Shown piece after piece: positions 1-21,100 of a stretch of 64,000 nt of DNA. Source of the stretch: Xestospongia muta. Its lineage: Eukaryota; Porifera; Demospongiae; Haplosclerida; Petrosiidae. A program made the translations under genes and the position numbers. Where the stretch lies: assembly GCA_963693285.1 (NCBI GenBank), contig OY848924.1, forward strand, positions 6,841,842 to 6,905,841. The letters run 5' to 3'. Numbering within the stretch: the first letter of the stretch is position 1; every line of letters begins with the position of its first letter. Under the pieces are notes generated by a model. The model saw only the letters and a list, made by a program, of their open reading frames with translations. It was not told the DNA's origin and did not search any database.

Positions 1-7
1 TCTCTAG

Positions 8-700
8 GAGTTTGAGGTAGAAGAGGGACGTCGTCCTCGTATTCTTGTAGCAAAAGTTGGAGAGGATGGACATGATCGAGGATATAAAGTGATAGCATCA
101 GGATTCACTGATCTTGGATTTGATGTTGATATTGGTCCATTGTTCAGTGTATGTACAGCTGACTATCTATCCATTCAACTATCTATTGGTCCATTTTAAT
201 AAATCATTCGTCCATTTGACAGCTAGTGTACATATTTATTTATCCATTACTTTCCAGACACCAGCTCAAGTTGCTCAACAGGCTATTGACGCTGACGTCC
301 ATGCTGTTGGTATCAGTACTTTGGCTGGCGCTCATAAGGTCTTGGTACCTAAAGTAATCCAGGAGCTTAGAGAGAAAGGACGTGGTGACATCCTTGTGGT
401 ATGTGGGGGTGTTATACCACCACAAGATTACCAAAGATTATACAACACAGGCGTAGTAGCTATCTATGGACCAGGTAAAGGACAGTATAACAAAGTTCAA
501 AGGACATAGTTTACTAATTGTCCTTCTCAAGAGGTTCCACTAGTAGAATTGATAATGTATATGACACGTAGTCTTATGATCTCCTTTCTATCTTTTTCTC
601 AGGCACCAGTTTGCCAAAAGCAGCTGCTGAATTAATTGACTTAATCTCAAATCCCAAGGAAGAGCCTGACACAAGAAAAGAGGCAAACCCTATTCATTAA
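8..700 (+). CDS. MMUT: Methylmalonyl-CoA mutase, C-terminal part (5' end outside window)
   Basis: Mitochondrial adenosylcobalamin enzyme that converts methylmalonyl-CoA to succinyl-CoA in propionate breakdown. Three exons are visible: 8-148, 258-474 and 603-700, with GT-AG introns of about 110-130 bp. They encode the cobalamin-binding domain. The lower-ligand motif DGHDRG (D-x-H-x-x-G) is in the first exon, followed by the [10 protein letters not shown] and CGGVIPPQD segments typical of this domain. The stop is TAA at 698-700. A likely polyadenylation signal AATAAA lies at 777-782. The gene converges on TMEM138, whose stop is only about 140 bp away. The catalytic barrel domain is upstream of the window, so the integrity of the whole gene cannot be judged. 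Confidence 0.95.
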
Positions 701-839
701 TTAAAACCTTGTAATTAATAAGTGTTATTCCTGATTTTATTACAATGTGCATACATGTAAGTGATTCAAAGTAAACAATAAAAAATAAGTGATATTATGT
801 GCTAGTCATGTGACTACTGTAATATGATTGGTTAATTGA

Positions 840-1328
840 TCAATGTGTTCGATGTCTCATGTGATCCCTTATCCATTCAGAATCCTCATATAATTTCCGA
901 TCTGATAATCGGTACATCCCTCGTTTATAAAGATAGTAATATAACACAGCAATGAGCTTCTGAACCACATATAGAAATTGTTGTCCATCTGACCACGCCC
1001 AGTCTTGACTCCACCTAGTAGTCAATGACCATACATGGTAACCAATTGTCACTATCAGGTAAACCACTCCCACAACTAATGGCCATGCGAATTTCCTTGT
1101 AAGGAGTCCAAATAGTCCAGCTGCAAATGCAAATGTATTGAAAAAGTTGACAAAGATCATGACGAGTGATACAAAAAGGAAAATATCTTGTATAATAAAC
1201 GCTACCAATAGAGCAGTGTTTGAATATGAGGCAATTACTAATGATAGAGAATTGATGAGGAGGTCGGCCATTAGTAAGAGCAGCTGTGTGATCAGTAGAC
1301 AGGCATATTTGGGATTAGAGAGAGACAT
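840..1328 (-). CDS. TMEM138: Transmembrane protein 138 (ciliary transition-zone protein)
   Basis: Intronless gene of 162 residues, the same length as I recall for vertebrate TMEM138. Four hydrophobic segments lie at about residues 10-30, 38-62, 78-98 and 120-136. Family-like stretches are FIIQDI near residue 45, FFNTFAF near 62, HVW near 98 and the VLYYYLYKR segment near 130. In vertebrates the protein is needed for cilium assembly and is mutated in Joubert syndrome; a ciliary role here is inferred from the family. Its start codon is 74 bp from that of NDUFS1 on the other strand, so the two probably share a promoter. The lack of introns contrasts with its neighbours and could reflect an old retrocopy or intron loss. 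Confidence 0.9.
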   Translation of the reverse strand: MSLSNPKYACLLITQLLLLMADLLINSLSLVIASYSNTALLVAFIIQDIFLFVSLVMIFVNFFNTFAFAAGLFGLLTRKFAWPLVVGVVYLIVTIGYHVWSLTTRWSQDWAWSDGQQFLYVVQKLIAVLYYYLYKRGMYRLSDRKLYEDSEWIRDHMRHRTH

Positions 1329-1402
1329 TGTATATTTGAACGACCACGCCCCTTAAGTATAGACGCAGTGAAGTCACGTGACAAAAGTTCTTCTTCAGGA
1401 AG
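1329..1402. promoter_or_regulatory. Probable bidirectional promoter TMEM138/NDUFS1
   Basis: This 74-bp gap separates the start codons of two divergent genes and must hold both 5' UTRs and the core promoter, unless transcription starts inside the genes. It contains a palindromic E-box-like TCACGTGA at 1374-1381 and a GC-rich ACCACGCCCC at about 1343-1352, unusual in this AT-rich region. The promoter role is inferred from position. Confidence 0.6.
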
Positions 1403-10364
<8,962 letters not shown>

Positions 10365-10719
10365 TGATTGTACATAGATATAAGTGTCTCTGTGTCTAAA
10401 AATTTGTTGAAACACACACACTCAATTTTTTGAGGGAAAAAGTTGACTTCTATATTGGCACGTGACTGGATAATGAACTAGGCATTATTACGTAAATTAA
10501 AAATTGTTCACGTATCACGTGATAATAGTTTGTAGATGAACAGATGAATCTGCTTTGAATTCCCCATTGTCTGCTGTTTATAAAAGTCTGGTCATTCATC
10601 ATTATCAAGTAAGAGTTGCTTAAGCACTCACACTGCCTACGTCAGCTATTTTTTTTTAGGTAATTTATGATTGATTCTATGTTATAGATTCATTTTGTAT
10701 TATAATTATTTTATAGGTA
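10365..10719 (+). promoter_or_regulatory. Intergenic region with TATA box upstream of a small ORF
   Basis: The 355-bp gap after NDUFS1 contains a consensus TATAAAAG at 10579-10586 and two CACGTGA-like sites (about 10459 and 10516). Downstream, GTAAGAG at about 10609 and the TTTTTTTTTAG tract at about 10649-10659 could be the splice signals of a short 5' UTR intron. The arrangement fits a promoter for the ORF at 10720. This is inference. Confidence 0.4.
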
Positions 10720-11010
10720 ATGCATACAGTATTGGAGATAATCATCCAAGTTGAACGACTTTTGGAGATATTCAAACATCTTTTGGAACGTATAAAGATA
10801 TTGTTGGAGAAACTTGAAAGTGTATCAAAACCACAAATATCATCATCGGCAATATCCATTACCATATTGACGACCATTTATTTCAAATTTTATTACGCTC
10901 TTGACTTTGGCAAAGAATCAATCATTGAGGCAAGACCTCGTTCAAAGTTCTTACCCGGTTTACCTTGCTTTTGTAAACATTTCATTAGAGGAAGTCCGCT
11001 ATTTGACTAA
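10720..11010 (+). CDS. Possible small single-pass membrane protein, unknown function
   Basis: Open frame of 96 residues starting at ATG 10720. I do not recognise a family. Residues about 5-35 form a leucine- and isoleucine-rich amphipathic stretch (VERLLEIFKHLLERIKILL) that could be a short coiled coil. Residues about 45-62 are hydrophobic enough to span a membrane, and the C-terminus is short and basic with two cysteines. A TATA box lies about 135 bp upstream, and TTTTATAG just before the ATG could be a 3' splice site. Being uninterrupted between two firm genes, and with a plausible promoter, it may be real. It could also be a chance ORF. Confidence 0.35.
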   Translation: MHTVLEIIIQVERLLEIFKHLLERIKILLEKLESVSKPQISSSAISITILTTIYFKFYYALDFGKESIIEARPRSKFLPGLPCFCKHFIRGSPLFD

Positions 11011-11287
11011 GATTGTTCTTGTTATCTATTGGCTCAATTAAATTGTTAATTGGGTAGGGGTGGAGGAGCATCCCTTATGCATCAACTTTGATTGTAATAC
11101 TTGAAGCGATCAAGGATCAGCTGAGTGTTGTGATATTACAATCCTTTTGAAGAATTCCTTTGAACTTTAAAACTAGGATCTTTTAATTCAGAACACTTAC
11201 CTTTTCGTAATTGTGTGTTGTGCGTGTGTGTGTGTGTGTGTGTGCTACATGTTCTTTGGCTTAAACTACAACTAGATAGCTTTTATA
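11011..11287. other. Intergenic gap with GT microsatellite
   Basis: The gap between the small ORF and the TRAF gene holds a (GT)n run at about 11221-11244, which probably lies in the TRAF 5' UTR or promoter. Nothing else is recognised. Confidence 0.5.
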
Positions 11288-14200
11288 ATGACTTCTGATT
11301 TTGGGGGCTATAAGCTTGATGGGATTAAATTATACAATCGAGCAGGGAAACAGCTTGGACCATTGGATATTGAATCATTAGAGTGCCCTTACTGTAAGAA
11401 GCTACTACGAGAACCACGACAACTCATTGGGTGTGGCCATAGGTACTGTAAATCGTGCATCGACAAAATAATAAAGAAAAGGTGAGTTTTGAAGGTGTGA
11501 GCTGTTCTTATATAGCATCAGATGTACATATTTACTTAAGTCATTTGCCAGCATAGCACTCTATGCATTAATTAGTGATGGTATGAATGATGTGATGTGC
11601 TGTGCTGTGATGTGCTATGCTCATAATCACAAGTGTGACAGCTATGCTTTCGTTCATAGTAATTTGCTGTGCTAAGCTGATAAATCCATATCTAACTTCT
11701 TATCACTATTGTAGTGATTGCCTACTCTGATAAGAGAGGACTTGCCTTTTGTTTTGGGAACTATCAGTTACTATAATAGATAATCTTTATGATCATTCTC
11801 CTCCTACATATAGTCCTCCTACATGTCCAGAAGATGATGAACCTATTGGTGATGGTGAGGTACGAGTTGATCGTGGCTGCCTTAAAGAGTTGAAGAGTCT
11901 GACTGCTACTTGTCCTGGTGATATAAATGGCTGTCCATGGAGGGGTAACCTTGATGATCTCTTTGAAGTGAGTTACAAACCAAATACAATGTAGCCACTA
12001 CAATTTAATTTTTGTACTTAAACAATATCTACTATGTAGTAAAAACATGACCATCTGTAACTATATTGGTAACTATATATTGCTTTGTCATCCCACTAAT
12101 TGTTGTATCCATCCATACAAGGAGTGTTGTGTTAATTGGACTATCCCAGGGAAGTTCCCTAAAGAGAGGGTTATCCCAGGGATTTCCCCACCACATGCCC
12201 TGCTGATGCTGTTGTATTAATGGATATGTTATGTAATTTATCATATGATATGTATAATTCATATTCCTGTGATGTAGATCATAATCAACCAAGTTGTAGT
12301 TAGCAAATGTCATCAATACAATAGCAAATATCTTAAATACAATAACAAAGGATATAGATTTTTTAATGATTGTTGTTCAACACCTATTTTAATTATTACT
12401 GTGGTATGATTCCTATGCAGGATTAATAATTTGATGCTTTTTCATTTTTAAACCTTCTTTCAGTTTAATACAGACTGCATACTCTTAATATGAAGAAAAA
12501 GGTACCAAACAACAGAGTTAGGATTAGCTAATTAATATGCACGTGACCTTTGACCTCCTAAACCGACTAACATGGAATGAATGCATGGTGTTTCTCATCC
12601 ACAATAGGGAGACTGGATTGTATATTGATAAACATAACTTTCATCTTTAGTCTGCCTATCCTGACCCAGAGAAATAAAAACTTTATTAATAATAGGATAA
12701 TCTCTAAATCTATCTACATTACTTTCAACTTAATTTATTCACTATCACGTTGTTCTAGATGTCTTTTAATTGCTTCAGATTCTTCTGCTCTTTGCCCCCT
12801 TGCATCACTAAATACGGAGTGATATTTTCTATGTGACACAACTAAACACGTGCTCTTGCTGTTCCAGATTCCAGTAAAGCAATCATCACATTCCTAAGCA
12901 TGAGCATAATTAAACTGTGTATATAAAATATAAATGTATAAGTTTATGTAGAAGCTAAGATGAGATTTGGCTGCACTGATTAATCTGTCCAGATTAGTTG
13001 CCTTGTGCTTAAAGCTACTTGGTAATTAGCATTGATTGACTTATCATTCGCAATGTATCAAATTTTTATCTATTGCTTGACAAATTTTTATTAGCTCACA
13101 AGTAGTAAGGTTACTTTGTGACTCAAAGCTATTATAAAGCCCAAGCCATAGGTAATAAGGCTTTGGAGTTCATAAAGCAACAAAGGTAAACACTGAAGTC
13201 TCAAAGGGTAAGAAATTAGTCAGTAATTTGTTTCCAAATTCCAAAACTCTTGTTGTAAACAGACATTTCTAACTTGTATTTTTGCTGCAATAATATTATT
13301 AACCCTCATTGCTGGGTGAGTGTTGCAATATTGTGTCTGGTTATTATCTAATAAAGTACCGGTTAACGTCCCATGGTTACTATTAATATTATCTTTACAG
13401 GACTTGTATACCCTCTTGTCCTTCTGACTTCATTTGCCCTAACCACTGCTTATTGGAAACATAATAAGGAGGAACTATATCAAATGCTTTCAACAGCAAG
13501 CTAAGCATACTTAAGCATATTAGATTTTTAATTCCATATTCTGGTAGGATTTAGTTATATTACAATTCTTATAGATTTGGCAGACCTTCTTTTCACAACA
13601 CATTATGTGGAAACTGTATACTGAGCAGTTGATCTGATCTCAACCAGATGATTAAGTATGCAGAGGAGGCTAGTGAACAGGTAGCATAAGTGTTTGTTGT
13701 TGTCCTGTAAGTACCCGAAAATCTTAAGAAAGCTTATCCTATACTGAACTACTAGAGGGAGAAAAGTTCAAAGTTGCTTAAATACAGGAAGTGAAAAACC
13801 TCATAAACATTCATGTTAGCTAGTATGGCAAATGGGAATTGTTGTGAAAGAATACACAGGCAACTATAATTGTTTCGTATCTATGGTTCTGTTTTATGTT
13901 TCATTATACCTAGTATACGAGTGAAGTATATACTCCATTGTAGTGATCACTGTTACAGTTGCTATGGTGACTGCTGTAGTGATCACTGCAATAGAATGAG
14001 CTTCACTGTTTTTCAGTGAACTATTTCAAAGCTAATGCATTAATTGAAGTATAAATCTGCTTACCTACTTCTTAACTCGTTGCCAAATTGCCTCAAAATC
14101 ATAACATTTCTTTATATGTTTTGGCTCATGCAAGTCACAAGTGTCTTTCACAAAGTATTGTTGTCTTGATTTCACAGCTAATATATATTCTATTGTTTCA

Positions 14201-17200
14201 AGTTTTGATGCAGAGTTAATAAGTCACTATAAACTTAATAGTACTGTATGCATTTAAGGTAAATGTTTGTTTCTTCTATTCTGTTGTAACAATATGGTCA
14301 TAGATGTAGAGTATTAAATGATTGACCTTTATTTTTTGTCTCTTTGTATTTTTGTGTTTTTTTACTGTACTAATTCTACCCCCTTTCTTGCTCTTGCCAC
14401 AATTCTGTTAGGAGGTAGTCATTTTCTTACAACATCTATGCAGCCAACGGCAATATGACATGTCTACTGGTGTTGTTTTGGTAATGAAAATAATTTTAAT
14501 ATTAGTATTAGTTTTAGTACCAAATCTAATTTTGTTTTAGTTTGTTTTAGTTATGGTAGATTCTGATGATTTTTTCTTAGTTTTTGACCTGGATATGTAC
14601 ATTCAGAGTACTTCTTCACTTCAGCTTCTTCTGACAAGGAAGTAGCTTGAATACTACCTTCCTTAGCTTTTTGGTTTTCAGATAGGAGTTTCTTATGGTG
14701 TTTAAATCTTTTTTGAAAGATTCTTCTTCATCTGCCATAGCAGATTGTACTTCTTCAGTTGCTTCTCCTTGTGGCTGCTGCTGTGTAAGTGATAGAGTCA
14801 TCCATTTAATTAAGTGACTTTTTGCAGCTGCCACTTGCTCTTTGTTAAGGATATCTCTATATCCTGGGTTGTGGAATGTGCACATTACAAAAAGAGGGTC
14901 AAAAGTTGGTTGTTTGAGGATTAGTGATGTACTCAAATCACTGCTCCATTTCTCTTTGCATAGTATTTACTACTTGACATAATTCATGAACACTGCTCAT
15001 TTGTTCAAATGTAAGCGGAATTTGATGATAACTGAAATATCTATTGATATACTTGTCATCTCACCAGAGCTTGTGAGTTGTGTGTATTGAGCAAATGGTT
15101 TCAACAACTCAACCATACCCTATGTAGCTTCTTTCAATTTAATCATAATAACATCTATCTCCTTTCCTATTGTGGAACGACCTGGCATTTCATAATGACT
15201 ATCTAACACTTGTTCCAGCTTCTTAAAAGTCTCATTTTCCTTTGGGCTGATTAGCACATTTGTCAACCCAATAAAAAAAATTGCCAGTTGTTTGGTAATA
15301 CACCTGTACTTTCTTCCTCCTTGTACAACTTCATGTAGGCTTATTTGTGTTCCAGTGAATGTTGTTGAAGCTGACTTCCTTTTTCCCCTTGCACCTTTTC
15401 TTCTTTCTTGTTACTCTCTTTTTTCTGGAGCTCCTTGAACTGTTCATGATGTTGCTTTTCAAATAGCACATTGACCATGCTCACCATCACCCAAAGTTAT
15501 CAAGCATCCACTCTTATCTTCGTCCAATACTTGAAATAATTTCATACACAGCTGTCCCTGTAGCCATGATTTACAATCAAAGATCAACTATAATGAGAGT
15601 GCATGCATAGCATTCACCTTTTCATTCATGTCTACTGAAATTCAACAGGTGCATGTGTGAATGTACTAAAACTAAAAGTGTAAACTTTTAGTATTAGTAT
15701 TAGTTTTTACTTAGGAGGATAGTATTAATTTTAGTTTACCAAAAGTCAAATGCCTTATTAAATTACTTTTAGTTTTGGTTTTAACATACCAAAAAAACAC
15801 TAGTATTTTCTTTTTACTTTCTGATTTACTTTTATACCTAAGAAATACCCACATGGGAAAAACAGTTGCTTCTTATGGATAGTTTCTTTGTTTAATATTC
15901 GATCATCAACATCATTTACTTTAAACATTTCATTTCGTTTTTTCTACCTTTTAGGATCACATTTCAAAATGTCAGTATGTTCCCATTTCCTGCCCACAAG
16001 GGTGTGGTCTGTTGATTACTAGGGACCAACTAAATGACCACATGTATGCCTGTCCTAATAAACCTGACACATGTGAGTATTGTGATCAGGTTGTTCCTGC
16101 TAGTTTAAAAGAGGTAACAAAACATGATGGCTGATATTTTAGTATTAAGTACTCTTTGTTCTTATTTTTAATAGAATCATTTTGCAGAATGTGATTATTA
16201 TCCAGAAAATTGTCGTTTCTGTGACAAGCTTGTCCCAAGGGCAAAGGTCAGTATGTGGTATGGTCACATGGCTAATCATGTGACTTGGTCCTTATAGCTT
16301 GCCATTCATGAAAAATCTGAATGTATTGAAGTTAAAGCTAGATGCAGTTTTGATGGTTGTCGCTACAAGGTGAAGTAATATGTCACACATCATGTGACAG
16401 TCATGTGACCTCTCTTTATCTTAGGGTAAAATTGGTGAACTCAACATTCATTATGGTGAACATATGCATGAGCTAGTCAGTCAAATGAATAGTATGCTCT
16501 CTTTAACCAAGCAGCTGGTAAATGATAATGCTAAATTACAAAAAAACGTCATCATTGTGGAAAATAAGTTGACAACCTCACATGAAAAGGTTGATAACCT
16601 TCAAAAAGAGCTGAATGCTTCTAAGAAAAAAGTTAATGAACTCCAAGATGAAGTTAGCTCACTAAGAATCCAAGTTTCTGAGATGCCTATATTGCAGCAA
16701 ACGATTGACGGCCTTAAACAACAGCTAGCTGTCCGATCTAAAGATTTTGAAATGGACTCTGGTCTATATTCCACTAGGTCAGGTGTTGGCCTTGATGGCA
16801 AAGGGAACCAAAGCTTTGGGAATGGTGCATACAGTAGGTCAAGTGGGTATCCTTCTAGTGGGCACTCTAGTTTAGGTAGTAGTATGTTTCGTGGTGCTGA
16901 GGATATACAACAAGTGGTACGTACACTGCAGCGAGAGGTGGATGTCATGAAGCCTGTTGTTGAGGAAATCAAGTTGAACGTGTCCCGATTTCAATCACAG
17001 CTTGTTGGATATATTGATACAGTTCAAACTGTTCAGGAAAGTGTTACACGCCACGCTGTTGCCATGGAAGAAATCAAGCTCAGACAAGATATACTGGATG
17101 TCAAAACGATTCATGGTATTTTTATCTGGAAGATCCCAGAGATAGCTCGTCGTTACCGTGACGCTCAAGAACGCCGTACCCTTAGCTTGTACTCACCTCC

Positions 17201-17576
17201 TTTTCATACGTCACCTCATGGATACAGGATGTGCATCCGAGCTTATTTAAATGGAGACGGATCAGGCAAGGGATCTCATATCAGTGTTTTCTTTGTCCTG
17301 ATGAAATCAGAGCATGATAACCTCCTCTCTTGGCCATTCCGCCGTCCTGTGACCTTCCAGCTTCTGAACCAAGAGAATCAAGCTAATGTTTCTGAGACCT
17401 TTATGCCTGATACTCAGTCTCCTAGTTTTCAACAGCCCAAATCAGAGATGAATATAGCCAGTGGTTTCCCACGCTTTGCCAAGCAGTCTGTTTTGAGAGA
17501 TGAGGCATTTACTAAAGGTGATGCGATCTTTATCCGTTGCAAAATTGACCTCACTGGAATGGAAAAACTGGAATAG
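11288..17576 (+). CDS. TRAF-family signalling adaptor (RING, TRAF zinc fingers, coiled coil, MATH)
   Basis: Cytoplasmic adaptor and probable E3 ubiquitin ligase downstream of TNF-receptor or Toll/IL-1 type receptors. Six exons: 11288-11481, 11814-11967, 15955-16113, 16175-16246, 16298-16369, 16425-17576, giving 600 residues. The RING begins at about residue 33 (CPYC), continues through CGHRYCKSC, and ends in exon 2 at CPEDDEP. The last pair therefore uses C and probably D, the C3HC3D type known from TRAF6. TRAF-type zinc fingers follow (about residues 95-225), then a coiled coil (about 232-330), a Gly/Ser-rich linker, and a C-terminal MATH domain from about residue 446 with YLNGDGSGKG and WPF motifs, closest in look to the TRAF2/3/5 type. 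An apparent second exon at 11715 is excluded because its frame has stops; the acceptor at 11811-11813 restores the frame and completes the RING. Intron 2 is about 4 kb and holds a hAT relic. Confidence 0.93.
14616..15600 (-). mobile_element. Decayed hAT (ZBED-like) transposase in TRAF intron 2
   Basis: On the minus strand, broken reading frames resemble the middle and C-terminal parts of hAT transposases. One segment near 15140-15290 resembles the block around YEMPSRKTI, one near 15000-15130 resembles the LLKPF...TISMIIP block, and an open 106-residue stretch at 14616-14936 resembles the DPRFK region. Frameshifts and stops separate the parts, so it is a dead copy. AT-rich TTAGTATTAGTATTAG strings flank it near 14500 and 15690 and may be remains of its edges. 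The family call rests on remembered motifs, not on alignment. Confidence 0.55.
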
Positions 17577-18176
17577 CAATAGCTTAGAGGTCACTGCAGT
17601 TGTAGTTATTGTAGTCGTATCTGATCATGATTATTATTCCGATAATAAAAGTTATCTTAGTGCTGTTAGTGACCTCATACAAGTGATCAGTATATATAAA
17701 TATAAAAATAAACTTAACTTTACAAGTGGTAGTATTATTAGTAATAGTAATAGTAAAAAAAGTGTGTGTTCTGTACTCCTTACTTTAGTTGTGTTAAGTG
17801 CCAAGTCCTTCTACATATAGTGCTGCTATATATGCTAACTTTCTTGTCTTGCTATTATGTATTGCAAAAGCCACTGATTTTGCTGTACATTGTATTCTTT
17901 GATTACTGTAACTGTTTGAGCACTCAACTTAAAATTGTCTGAATAAAATAAATACATGCTATTTAGTTCATTAAATGTTTGTTTTAAGCTTTCTTTGACA
18001 ATCTCATGCTTTGGTTTAGTTATACACATATTTTCAGAATATAACTTTTATGTTAAAATGAAAGTTGATTATTATTAGTTGTATTTTGATTCCTTTCTTT
18101 GTTTTTTGGAGAATTTTTTTGAATAAATTTATTAAAAGTCAACAGTTATTTACACACATTTTAAATTATCAAACCA
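17577..18176. other. Intergenic, convergent 3' ends of TRAF and TMEM63-A
   Basis: About 600 bp of AT-rich sequence between two stop codons on opposite strands. AATAAA-like signals occur on the plus strand (about 17644 and 17705). Short ORFs here look like chance. Nothing else is recognised. Confidence 0.5.
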
Positions 18177-21100
18177 TTATGCTTGTTCATCTACAATAGA
18201 GTTTTCAATCATACTTGTTTCTTCATCTTCCTCTTCAAGTAAAGAGGGCTTTTTCCTAGTAAGGGGATCATCAGATCGACCGGGACTAAGTTTGACTCGA
18301 CCTAACAGTGTGAACAAAAATTGCAAATATAGATAATGTCTTTTGATAAGATTGACTTTAATTCATAATGAATCCTGCTATATCAAAAAGACAACTACTT
18401 ATTTTAAAATAACTTTTAGAAGTTATGTTCAAATTTTAGAATTAATATCTTAATTTTTATGATATCTACTTATAGCAAGTAATAGTGATTATTTACAAAT
18501 TAGTGGCTTTGATATTAATTGTCCTTAAAAGTATATATTAATTTGGTCTCCATTTCAATGAAGTACTCAACAACTATATATAGACAAATTAAATTTTGCT
18601 GAGACTGCAGTTTTGCTTCATACCAAGCTATATATATGCACATGATTCTTGCAAGATTACTATTTATACAGCAAGGAAATATTATTAACATTATATATGT
18701 GGAAGGGTTACCTCCTGCTATAGTACGTCCAAATGACTCGTAACTTTGTCCAACATTATTAGCAACTGAGGACAAGTTACCTTTATTGGGCGGAATCTCA
18801 TCAACTGTTTCTTGCAAGACAGCTGCAATATATTCACCAGGCTATAGTAGTGTAGTGTATGAGGAAAAGAAAGGATTTTTTGTTAACAATATTAAGTTAG
18901 AAATTATACTTTTCTATTTTTCAGGCTAGATGAAAGGAATCGTTTATTTGAATAAAAGACTTATATATTGTTTAGTAGCTCTCTTTGAGCTGTATTCAAT
19001 GGGAGATTTCTAAAATTTACATCTGATTCAACAAATTTACATTGATATGGACCATGAAATTGAAAATATTCCTGTGTCCTTTTAATAACCCAGCTGGCTA
19101 CCTACAAACCTATTATGTATAATATCTTCACCTATAGCAGACTCTAAGTTTTAGATATTGCATAGAAACTTTAATATAGTTGTGGAGGTTGAATAAACTA
19201 GGTATAGTATACACATATGCTAGAGTACCCTTCATTATGATCAAGTGGTAAGATAGTTTTTGACCAGGTTGCAAGTTGAACAGACTACCAGCCTGACAGT
19301 CAGTCACTTCCTTCAAGTCATGATTACATTTAAAGTTTGGAATGCTTTATTCAACAAATAGTTGAATAGCTCACAGGGACATAGAATAGTAGAATGATTC
19401 AGGTTGCGAGTTGAGCAGATTACTAGGCTGACTATGACTGTCATGAATTATATGATTATATTTACAGTTTGGAATGTTTTATTCAACAAATAGTGCAATA
19501 CCTCTTATGCACATACAACATTGGAATTATGCAGCTCATGCAGTTAGTCAGCATTGTGAATATTCCCACCTAACACACCACTGCATGCCAAGCAATCCTA
19601 AATAGCTCACACCTTATACTTGCATTTTTATTTGTTGATTTCACAACATTGTTGGAGGTAATCTAAACTATATGTATTGAGTCTGCTATTGATAATATAG
19701 CATACCACGAATCAATGAATTTAATTTACCACAATTGACTAAAAGAAATTGCACTTTATACATCTCAGTGTTAATTATTTACTATTCTTTTATCAGTGGT
19801 ATTATCCTTCAGAGCAATTTTAACTGCCTGGCACACACAACAAACCAATCAGTCCTATAATCATTATTTGGTAGACCACATATGTTATGACAATTCCTAT
19901 GTCAATCATTTGTGTTCTGCATAATTATTATTTTTTCAGAATAATTATAGAATGATTTTTCAATTACAATCTTGTTGAAATACAAGATCAACTTGCCTCA
20001 ACCACTTGGTCATCATCATCATCATCACCATAACCAAATATGGAATATTCCTATGAATACAATTATCATTACATAATATTATCATTGCATTACATACCCT
20101 GCCCATTTTTAATCTCATACGTGGGAGCAGGTACGTGAACCAGCCCAAAACCAGTAATCCAAACAAGATTATACCAGTTAGCGAGATCATTATCATCATC
20201 ACAATAGCTCTAGGTTGTACTTTACCTAAAGAAGAAATTAATATAACCAGATATTGATCAAACTATAATTGCTTAATTCTTTTCAGTGTGATATGATTGG
20301 TCATTTGATACTGTAATCCAATCAATTAACTATATAAAGTGTAATCTGATTGGCCAATTGATATTAAACAAATCATTATACTGTAATCTGATTGGTCAGT
20401 TGAATACACACACCTACCTTCACGAACTATAGCATAGAATAAGGTGACCAGCTGGAGATGAACAGTTCCCACCATTACAAACTTGAGAGCAGTCTTGTGT
20501 AGATATTGACGTCCACTAATATGTGTGGGTTGATACCCGTATAACAGGTTATACTTGTCAACCAAATATTTAATAGCAAAAAATAATGCCCCTAGATAAT
20601 TAATAGTTAATCAGAATTAGTTGTTACTAGGACTCACCAAATGGTACAATGAGGGGTGTGGTCAAACTAAATGCTGTTGTTAGAGTGAAGATGAGTAAGT
20701 TATATGCATATTGAACACCCAGAGTGAAATCATAACGAAGAATCTACATAATTGAAGGGTGTGGCTTAAACCCCAACCGAACAAGTTAATATTGTATATT
20801 AATCAGTCAAAAATGGCTGGTTTCTAAGTTAATTGGAGACATCTCATAATACTACTCTCGATGCCATGACAACCTTAGTTTAACTTATATGTCGCAGAGT
20901 GAAATCTTTCTCAGAGGTCAGAGGTCAATTTAATAATACTAGACAAAGCAGTGAGAGACATTAATTTGTCTCCTTAATAGCAGAGGTACTATATCGTCAT
21001 CTCAGTGGTATCTTTCTCTGGATGCTTCTTTACTAAGAACAATTCATCATATTTTGTTATGAGACATAGTTTGTATAGAAATTATATGTATAACGAAGTC

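Noticed and set aside
240..434. Minus-strand ORF over the MMUT exon
   Set aside because: Opposite-strand shadow of a conserved coding exon.
11715..11967. Possible TRAF exon starting at 11715
   Set aside because: The frame continued from exon 1 hits TGA TAA after a few codons; starting at 11814 keeps the frame and completes the RING.
16601..16972. 123-residue minus-strand ORF
   Set aside because: Shadow of the TRAF last exon.
17500..17820. 106-residue plus-strand ORF at the TRAF 3' end
   Set aside because: Different frame overlapping the TRAF stop region, low complexity and AT-rich, no sign of a domain.
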